From NCBI GenBank assembly GCA_035627375.1, contig DASPLX010000005.1, positions 5,109 to 69,108 on the forward strand: a DNA stretch of 64,000 nt. The letters are read 5' to 3'. The notes beneath the pieces were generated by a model that did not search any database, was not told where the DNA came from, and saw only the letters and a program-made list of their open reading frames with translations. Numbering within the stretch: the first letter of the stretch is position 1; the number at the start of each line of letters is the position of its first letter. Positions 58,426-64,000 of this stretch are shown in pieces. The translations under genes were made by a program, and so were the position numbers. Origin of the DNA: DASPLX01 sp035627375 (GTDB lineage Bacteria; Pseudomonadota; Gammaproteobacteria; Burkholderiales; Burkholderiaceae_D).

Positions 58426-59569
58426 ATTTCTGCCGTTCGCCTTGCCTGATCTCGGAGACGAGGAAATCGACGCCGTCGTCGAATGCCTGCGCTCCGGCTG
58501 GATCACGACCGGGCCGAAGACCAAGCAGTTCGAACAGGAGTTCGCTGCCTACCTGGGCGGCGATTTCGAGGCGGTCTCGGTCAATTCCGCGACCGCCGGC
58601 CTGCACCTCGCGCTCGAGGCGCTCGGCATCGGACCGGGCGACGAGGTGATCGTGCCGACGCTGACCTTCACCGCCACCGCCGAGGTGGTGCGTTACCTCG
58701 GCGCCGATCCGGTGTTCGTGGATATCGATCCGGCCACGCTGAATATCAGCGTCGCGGCCGCGCAAGCGGCGGTCACTCCGCGCACCAGGGCGATCCTGCC
58801 GGTGCATTACGGCGGCCTGGCCTGCGACATGGACGGCATCCTCGCCCTGGCGCGCGCGCATGGATTGCACGTGGTGGAAGATGCCGCGCATGCTTTTCCG
58901 TCGCGCTACAAGGGCCGCCTGATCGGCACGCTGGGCAGCGACGCGACCGTGTTCAGCTTCTACGCCAACAAGACCATGACCACCGGCGAGGGCGGGATGA
59001 TCCTCACCCGCAGTTCGGCGCTGGCGCGGCGGGTCAAGACCATGCGCATACACGGCATCAGCCGCGACGTCTTCGATCGCTTCGTCGCCAAGACGCCGAG
59101 CTGGTTCTACGAGGTGGTGGCGCCCGGTTTCAAGTACAACCTGACCGATATCGCCTCGGCGATCGGGATCCACCAGTTGCGCAAGATCGACCGTTTCCTG
59201 GCGCGGCGGCGCGAACTGGCGCGGCGCTATCATGAAGAGCTCGGCATGTTGCCGCTGATCTTGCCGCCGGACGGCAAGGACGGCAGCGTCCATGCCTGGC
59301 ATCTGTACGTCGTCCGCTTGACGCCGGAGGCGGCGGTCGAACGCGACGAGCTGATCCGGCGCCTGTCCGAGCAGGGCATCGGCACCAGCGTGCATTACAT
59401 CCCGCTGCACCGCCATCCCTACTGGCGCGAGCGCTACGGCTTGCGGCCCGAGCAGTTCCCGCATGCCGATGCCGCCTACCATGCCATGCTCAGCCTCCCG
59501 CTCTATACGAAGATGACCGATGCCGACCAAGGGCGGGTGATCCGCGCGCTGCGGGAGCTGCTGTGCTGA
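58418..59569 (+). CDS. DegT/DnrJ/EryC1 sugar aminotransferase
   Basis: A 383-residue PLP-dependent aminotransferase. The motifs are [53 protein letters not shown] and [16 protein letters not shown] with the PLP Lys. It resembles enzymes that aminate UDP-4-keto-6-deoxy sugars (PglE/WbpE-like), so it may use the product of the WbpM-like enzyme. AAGGAG lies 10 bases upstream of ATG 58418. It overlaps the next gene by 7 bp. Confidence 0.88.
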   Translation: MSEFLPFALPDLGDEEIDAVVECLRSGWITTGPKTKQFEQEFAAYLGGDFEAVSVNSATAGLHLALEALGIGPGDEVIVPTLTFTATAEVVRYLGADPVFVDIDPATLNISVAAAQAAVTPRTRAILPVHYGGLACDMDGILALARAHGLHVVEDAAHAFPSRYKGRLIGTLGSDATVFSFYANKTMTTGEGGMILTRSSALARRVKTMRIHGISRDVFDRFVAKTPSWFYEVVAPGFKYNLTDIASAIGIHQLRKIDRFLARRRELARRYHEELGMLPLILPPDGKDGSVHAWHLYVVRLTPEAAVERDELIRRLSEQGIGTSVHYIPLHRHPYWRERYGLRPEQFPHADAAYHAMLSLPLYTKMTDADQGRVIRALRELLC

Positions 59570-60174
59570 GCAAGCGCATCTTCGACATCGTCTGCGCATC
59601 GATCGGCCTGGTCGTGCTGGCGCCGCTGCTGCTGGCGGTCGCGGCGGCGATCAGGTTCGATTCGCCGGGTCCGGTATTTTTCCGGCAGGAACGGGTGGGC
59701 AGAAACGGGAAGCTGTTTCGCATTTTCAAGTTTCGCACCATGCGCGTTGATGCCGAAGCGAAAGGGCAGCTCACGGTCGGACATGATGACCGCATCACGC
59801 GCATCGGGCATGTGTTGCGCCGTTGCAAGGCCGATGAACTTCCTCAACTCTTGAATGTCGTGCTGGGCGACATGAGCCTGGTGGGTCCGCGTCCCGAGGT
59901 GCCGCGCTACGTCGCGCATTATCCGGCGGCTGTGCGCGCTGCCGTGCTGTCGGTGCCGCCGGGCATCACCGACTGGGCTTCTATTCGTTTCAAGGATGAA
60001 AACGCGATGCTCGCCGCCGCCGGCGATCCCGAACGGCAATACATCGAAGAAGTGCTGCCGATCAAGCTCGGCTACTACCTGCGCTACGTGCGCGAGCGAA
60101 GTCTCTTGATGGACTTGCGCATCATCTTCGCCACTCTGCTGGAGATTTTCCGCCCCTCGCGCCCCTCCGCATAG
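59563..60174 (+). CDS. Initiating undecaprenyl-phosphate sugar phosphotransferase (PglC/WcaJ type)
   Basis: A 203-residue small monotopic phosphoglycosyl transferase. The N-terminal membrane segment is [20 protein letters not shown], then [31 protein letters not shown], and [20 protein letters not shown] with the catalytic Asp-Glu pair. It is short, like PglC, rather than long like full WcaJ/WbaP. It transfers the first sugar-phosphate to the lipid carrier. The GTG start at 59563 follows GGGAG and overlaps the previous stop. Confidence 0.88.
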   Translation: MLSKRIFDIVCASIGLVVLAPLLLAVAAAIRFDSPGPVFFRQERVGRNGKLFRIFKFRTMRVDAEAKGQLTVGHDDRITRIGHVLRRCKADELPQLLNVVLGDMSLVGPRPEVPRYVAHYPAAVRAAVLSVPPGITDWASIRFKDENAMLAAAGDPERQYIEEVLPIKLGYYLRYVRERSLLMDLRIIFATLLEIFRPSRPSA

Positions 60175-60193
60175 CGCTTCGCGCACCGCTCCT

Positions 60194-60274
60194 CGGGGCC
60201 GCCTTCCTTGCGTCCTCCCTCTCCGAAAACGTTCGGAGCATGGGAGAAAGCATGGGAGGCGGCCCCGCTTTTCA
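60194..60274 (+). terminator. Long stem-loop terminator of the exopolysaccharide operon
   Basis: Outer arms CGGGGCCGCC (60194-60203) and GGCGGCCCCG (60258-60267) enclose an inner hairpin CTCCGAA-AACG-TTCGGAG (60221-60238). CTTTTC follows the outer stem. It lies about 20 bases past the last exopolysaccharide gene. Confidence 0.65.
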
Positions 60275-60402
60275 TTGACCGATCTTAAATGGTGATAAGA
60301 ACGCCGTTGAGTTGCCGTTTGATGTCTCTTAACGTAGGAGGCGTTCCAGCGTTAATACCGAAGACCCAGAGGAAAAACAGAAATTCGGATCGGAAAAATA
60401 AC

Positions 60403-61434
60403 ATGAGCAAAACAAAGGAAGCGACACTGGACCGGCCGCGGCAATTTCGCTCGGCGCGCGTCGATAAACGAACCCGTCAATACGATATTCAAAATTTTCG
60501 GATCAGTCTCAAGCAATGGCGCATGCTGCATGCCGTCATCGATTGCGGCGGATATTCGGATGCCGCCGAGTTCCTCCATCTCAGTCAATCGGCGATCAGC
60601 TACACCATCGGCAAGCTGCAGGACCAGCTCGGCATTCCGTTGTTGAGAGTGGAGGGGCGCAAGGCCCAGATCACGGAAGAGGGCAGGGCACTGCTGCAGC
60701 GGTCGCGCGGCTTGCTGAAGGCCGCGCTCGAGCTGGAGGCTTACGCCGAGAACTTGCGCAAGGGCTGGCGCTCCGACGTCCGGCTGGCCGTCGAACATCA
60801 TTTTCCGCCCGATCTGCTGATGCTTGCGCTGCGCAAGTTCTCGACGCTCAAATCGAATATCCGCATCCACCTGGACGAGATGACGATGGCGCAGGCGGAG
60901 GATGCCTTGAACGAGCATGCGGCCGATCTCGCGATCTGCAGCAGCGTGCCGATGGGATTCCTGGGCGATCCCCTGATCGAATTCGAATACGTCGCCGTCG
61001 CCCACCCCGACCATCCGCTGTTTTCCCTGGGCCGGGACGTCGAAGCCCAGGATCTCGAACGCCACGTGCAGATCGTCGTCTGTCATCCGAAGGAAGCGAA
61101 AGCGTATCTCCGGCAGAGCAGCGCGCCCGGTTATGCCCATCGCTGGCATGTGAGCAGCTTCGACTCCGCGCTCGAAGCCTTGCAGGAGGGTTTGGGATAT
61201 GCCTGGCTGCCGCGGCGTCGCGTGCGCAAGGCATTGGACGGCCGGCTCGCCGTATTGCCGATGCAGGAAGGCTGCGGCTACAAGACGAATTTCTATCTTG
61301 TGTACGGCCGGCCCTGGGTGGCCGATTCCAGCGTCAGGAAGCTGGCCGAAGTATTGCATGGCCTTGCCGCGGCAAGGCCGGCAAACGGGGAGGATGATTC
61401 ACCGTTCTATCCGTTGCGCGGCGAATCGGCGTGA
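60403..61434 (+). CDS. LysR-family transcriptional regulator
   Basis: A 343-residue protein with an N-terminal extension of about 35 residues. A winged HTH follows (ISLKQWRMLHAVIDCGGYSD, AAEFLHLSQSAISYTIGKLQ), then a LysR substrate-binding domain (about 125-320, DVRLAVEHHFPPDLLMLALR; ALEALQEGLGYAWLPRRRV). It is placed directly before the tyrosinase gene on the same strand, so it probably controls it; the inducer is unknown. ATG 60403 is chosen because upstream in-frame sequence is not protein-like. Confidence 0.85.
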   Translation: MSKTKEATLDRPRQFRSARVDKRTRQYDIQNFRISLKQWRMLHAVIDCGGYSDAAEFLHLSQSAISYTIGKLQDQLGIPLLRVEGRKAQITEEGRALLQRSRGLLKAALELEAYAENLRKGWRSDVRLAVEHHFPPDLLMLALRKFSTLKSNIRIHLDEMTMAQAEDALNEHAADLAICSSVPMGFLGDPLIEFEYVAVAHPDHPLFSLGRDVEAQDLERHVQIVVCHPKEAKAYLRQSSAPGYAHRWHVSSFDSALEALQEGLGYAWLPRRRVRKALDGRLAVLPMQEGCGYKTNFYLVYGRPWVADSSVRKLAEVLHGLAAARPANGEDDSPFYPLRGESA

Positions 61435-61543
61435 CACCCGGCGCAGGCGATGCGTGCCGGGATCATTCCCGGTCCGCCTCGCTCGCCATGTGCGCCTTCG
61501 TCGTCGTCGATACCAACTCCCATCTCACGACAGGACTCGTATC

Positions 61544-62998
61544 ATGGAACTCAAGAATCTACGCAGACGGCAGTTCGTAAAGGGTTCGGCGTCCGCATTG
61601 GCGCTGACTTCGTTCCCGGCCTTGAAGGCCCTCGGCCAGACCGGGCTGGAATATCGGGTCGAATGGCGGAATTTCACAGGATCGAGACGGACGGCGTTCG
61701 TGAACGCCATCGGCAGCATGCGGAACAACACGAATTCGAGCAGTCCGCTCAGCCTGCAATACTGGGCCAACATCCACAGGAACAGTTGTCCCCACGGCGT
61801 CCCGTATTTCAAGGCATGGCATCGCGGCTTCCTGTATTACTTCGAGCGCGCCCTGAAGGCCGTCGCCAACGATGAAACCATGACGATCCCGTACTGGGAC
61901 TATTATCAATATTCGACGATTCCTCCGGAGTTCAACGACCCCGGCAGCCCGCTGTACATGAGCCGCCAGAACACCAATGTGTATTCGGCCCTCTCGCTGA
62001 CGCCGTTCGGCTCCACGCTCGTGAATTTCCCGCGCGGGATGAGCTCGGCCTACGAGCCCTCGGTGGAGTACAAGCCGCACAATGCCTTCCATAACGTGAT
62101 CGGCAATACCTTGGCGACGATGCAGTCGCCGCTCGATCCGATCTTCTGGCTGCATCATTCCCAGGTCGACCGCCTGTGGGTGGCGTGGCTGAACAAGGGC
62201 GGCGGACGGCAGATGCCGCCCGCCAGCGATGCTTACTGGTCCGGCAGCTTCACGTATTCCGGCCATTCGCTGCAGCGCATCCAGACGATCGACACTCGCA
62301 CCTACCTGGGCTACCGCTACGACAACGAGACCGCGCCGACCTCGCTGCCGTCGCAGACGGCGACATCGGCCGCCGCCAAGGGCGCGGAGGATGTCGCGCT
62401 CGACAAGGGCGTGCCGCCGCGTCCGCCGCTGGGCAAGTACAAGCTGAGCCCGCCGCGGGATATCGCGCCGGGACGGCGCTCGATCGGCGGCGCGTTGAAC
62501 GTGAACCTGGGCGACACTTCCCTCAGCGTGCAGATTCCTTTGAGCCCGGCCGACCGCCGCGCCTTGCACGCCTTGCTCGACCGCCTGCGCCAGCCCGCCA
62601 GAAACAAACCCGAAGCATCGCCTTACGACTCGGTGAAGGTGGTGCTCGACGATCTGCTGGTCAGCGGGGCGGGACTGCAGGGCGGCTATTTCTACAACGT
62701 GTACTTGAACCTGCCGGCGGGCGGCGGAGGAGAGGGCAGCGAACCGCTCTATCTGTTGGGCGGCATCGGGCCGTTCGAGATCGACGGCGCGCGCCATCAT
62801 CGCGCCCATCACAATGCCCATCACCATGCGACGGTGCAGCTCGGTTATGAAGCGACCCTGTTGCTGAAGGAATCGCTGTCGCGGGACGACCGGAGCATCA
62901 CGCTTTCCTTCGTGCGCGTGAGCGGCGAGAGGACCCCGCGCGGCAGGACCATCACCATCTGCGAAGCGCGCGTCGAACTGTGCGCCGAGGGGGCTTGA
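61544..62998 (+). CDS. Tat-exported tyrosinase family copper oxidase
   Basis: A 484-residue type-3 copper enzyme (phenol to quinone, melanin formation). The N-terminus has a twin-arginine signal (LRRRQFVKGSASALALTSF). The CuA site includes His78, His84 in SCPHG (with Cys82 as possible thioether partner) and His93 in AWHRGFLYYFE. The CuB site has PHNAFHNVIG and DPIFWLHHSQVDRLWVAWLN. The last 150 residues form an extra beta-rich domain ending in a His-rich stretch (RHHRAHHNAHHHA), possibly copper handling or a cap domain. AGGA lies about 9 bases before ATG 61544. The LysR gene upstream is the likely regulator. Confidence 0.9.
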   Translation: MELKNLRRRQFVKGSASALALTSFPALKALGQTGLEYRVEWRNFTGSRRTAFVNAIGSMRNNTNSSSPLSLQYWANIHRNSCPHGVPYFKAWHRGFLYYFERALKAVANDETMTIPYWDYYQYSTIPPEFNDPGSPLYMSRQNTNVYSALSLTPFGSTLVNFPRGMSSAYEPSVEYKPHNAFHNVIGNTLATMQSPLDPIFWLHHSQVDRLWVAWLNKGGGRQMPPASDAYWSGSFTYSGHSLQRIQTIDTRTYLGYRYDNETAPTSLPSQTATSAAAKGAEDVALDKGVPPRPPLGKYKLSPPRDIAPGRRSIGGALNVNLGDTSLSVQIPLSPADRRALHALLDRLRQPARNKPEASPYDSVKVVLDDLLVSGAGLQGGYFYNVYLNLPAGGGGEGSEPLYLLGGIGPFEIDGARHHRAHHNAHHHATVQLGYEATLLLKESLSRDDRSITLSFVRVSGERTPRGRTITICEARVELCAEGA

Positions 62999-63034
62999 GC
63001 CGATGGCGTGAAGGAAAGGACGGCGCAAAAAGAA

Positions 63035-63062
63035 AAACGGCTGCTATTTCTAGCAGCCGTTT
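63035..63062. terminator. Bidirectional rho-independent terminator
   Basis: Perfect 12-bp stem (63035-63046 with 63051-63062) with loop TTTC; A-run before and T-run after. It serves the tyrosinase gene on the plus strand and the tRNA on the minus strand. Confidence 0.85.
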
Positions 63063-63067
63063 GATTC

Positions 63068-63143
63068 TGGTGGGTCGTGCGTGACTCGAACACGCGACCA
63101 ACGGATTAAAAGTCCGCTGCTCTACCGACTGAGCTAACGACCC
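63068..63143 (-). tRNA. tRNA-Lys (anticodon UUU)
   Basis: The minus strand folds as a 76-nt tRNA: acceptor GGGTCGT/ACGACCC, D-loop AGCTCAGTCGGTAGAGC, anticodon stem-loop GCGGACTTTTAATCCGT with TTT, T-loop GTTCGAGTC, and an encoded CCA end. Confidence 0.95.
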
Positions 63144-63204
63144 GAAAGACAGCTATTATAGATAGGGCTATCGCTTCTGTCAAATGGTTTTGGGAACGTT
63201 GTCG

Positions 63205-64000
63205 TCAGAGCATCCGTCCCATGCGCCATGCCTGGTATTTCAGCGCGGCGACCGCGCCGGCAATGATGGCGAGGAACGCCAGCATCGAGCCCACCGCCAG
63301 GGTCGACAATCCGCTCAAGCCCTGGCCGACGGTGCAGCCGAGCGCCGTGACGCCGCCGAAGCCCATCAGCGCCGCGCCGGCCAGGTGGTTGGCTACGTCC
63401 TCGACGCCGCCGAAACCTTCCCAGCGGAACGTGCGCGCGGCGAGCGCCTGGACGAACGAACCGCACACCACGCCGAGCGCGGCCGCGACGCCGAACGAGA
63501 CGGTCTTGCTGGCATCGGTCCACATCATCAGCAGGTCGAGCGTATAGGCGTAGGGCGCGACGAAGCTGAGCGCTTCCATCTTGCCGGAATTGGTGGCGAC
63601 GAATAATTCTTGCAGCGTATTCGGGTCTTCGGCCAGGTAGCCGATCTTGCCGGACACATACCAGGCGGCGACGATCACGCCGCCGATCGCGACGCCCGCG
63701 AACACGTTCTCGACGCTGCGGAAGGGTTTGCTGGCGAACACGAACAGCGCCAGCAGAAGGAAGAACGCGCCCCCGAGCACGACTTGCAGCGCCGGCTTGG
63801 CGCCGGGCGCGGCCGATAGCAGCGCCGGCAGATCCTGGTTAGCCGGCAGCGTCAGCGCGACCGTGTCGAGCACGGCGACGCGCGGCACCGCGAGCAGGCC
63901 CTTGAGCGTCATGAAGGCGGTCAGGCCGAGCACCAGGAAAACGACCAGCGATTTCAGGTTGCCGCCGCCGATGCGCACCAGCGTCTTGCTGCCGCAGCCG
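63205..64000 (-). CDS. YeeE/YedE family sulfur-compound transporter (partial)
   Basis: The visible 265 residues form a multi-pass membrane protein whose N-terminus lies beyond the right edge; the frame is open from GCGSKTLVRIGGGNLKS onward. The conserved Cys motif MGFGGVTALGCTVGQGLSGL near the C-terminus and the upstream GCGSK motif match the YeeE/YedE family, which moves thiosulfate or related sulfur species across the inner membrane. It ends about 60 bases from the tRNA gene. Confidence 0.88.
   Translation of the reverse strand, partial: GCGSKTLVRIGGGNLKSLVVFLVLGLTAFMTLKGLLAVPRVAVLDTVALTLPANQDLPALLSAAPGAKPALQVVLGGAFFLLLALFVFASKPFRSVENVFAGVAIGGVIVAAWYVSGKIGYLAEDPNTLQELFVATNSGKMEALSFVAPYAYTLDLLMMWTDASKTVSFGVAAALGVVCGSFVQALAARTFRWEGFGGVEDVANHLAGAALMGFGGVTALGCTVGQGLSGLSTLAVGSMLAFLAIIAGAVAALKYQAWRMGRML

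Overview
The window looks like a chromosomal segment of a betaproteobacterium, most likely Burkholderiales and perhaps Oxalobacteraceae. This is inferred from high GC, Wsp/Che-type signalling, a Wzx/Wzy-type exopolysaccharide locus and the overall protein style; no rRNA or housekeeping marker fixes the genus.

Region 1 (about 0.8-10.7 kb) is a ribosomal-peptide (RiPP) cluster. On the minus strand lie a cyclic-nucleotide-binding-fold protein, a class II lanthipeptide synthetase (LanM) and a 114-residue precursor. The precursor has a nitrile-hydratase-like (NHLP) leader, a GG cleavage site and a 13-residue core with two Cys and three Ser/Thr. The precursor has its own well-formed promoter and a terminator. 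Divergently on the plus strand are the matching NHLM-type exporter genes: an HlyD-like adaptor, a C39 peptidase/ABC transporter and a second ABC transporter. The LanM cyclase has a Cys-Cys-Gly zinc motif like the substrate-tolerant ProcM group. The first 450 bases hold the end of an unknown protein and a small ORF, possibly a toxin/immunity remnant.

Region 2 (11.0-21.7 kb, minus strand) is a complete Wsp/Frz-like chemosensory operon: cheW, cheR-TPR, cheW, MCP, cheA-REC, cheB and a REC-GAF-PAS-GGDEF-EAL-REC output protein. Its GGDEF site is degenerate and its EAL site intact, so the output is probably c-di-GMP degradation. A PilZ protein (29.5 kb) and a CheX-REC protein (30.2 kb) extend the signalling theme.

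Region 3 (21.8-36.2 kb) is mixed accessory DNA. It contains a giant Ala/Glu/Arg coiled-coil membrane protein with six tandem repeats of whole-heptad length, a TPR protein and an L,D-transpeptidase that share a C-terminal Cds6/SnoaL-like domain, transposase remnants of IS5, IS630 and IS1182 type, a lipocalin-like gene broken by one in-frame stop, a near-perfect 66-bp palindrome, a 40-bp hairpin repeat in two copies, and an N-formylglutamate amidohydrolase.

Region 4 (36.6-60.2 kb) is a large exopolysaccharide locus. It encodes a beta-helix lipoprotein, glycosyltransferases, a Wzc-type kinase, a Wzx flippase, a Wzy-type polymerase, an asparagine-synthase-like protein, a GNAT, two tandem FemAB-like proteins and a polysaccharide deacetylase. 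It also has a nucleotide-sugar set (WbpM-like, WbpA, WbpB, a WbpD-WbpE fusion, a second DegT aminotransferase, a methyltransferase) and a PglC/WcaJ-like initiating phosphosugar transferase. Three transcription units in this locus share an upstream element with strictly conserved internal spacing (42 bp, then 38 bp to a -10-like hexamer), which suggests one common activator.

Region 5 (60.4-64.0 kb) has a LysR regulator next to a Tat-exported tyrosinase, a tRNA-Lys(UUU) gene, and a YeeE/YedE-type sulfur transporter that runs off the window.
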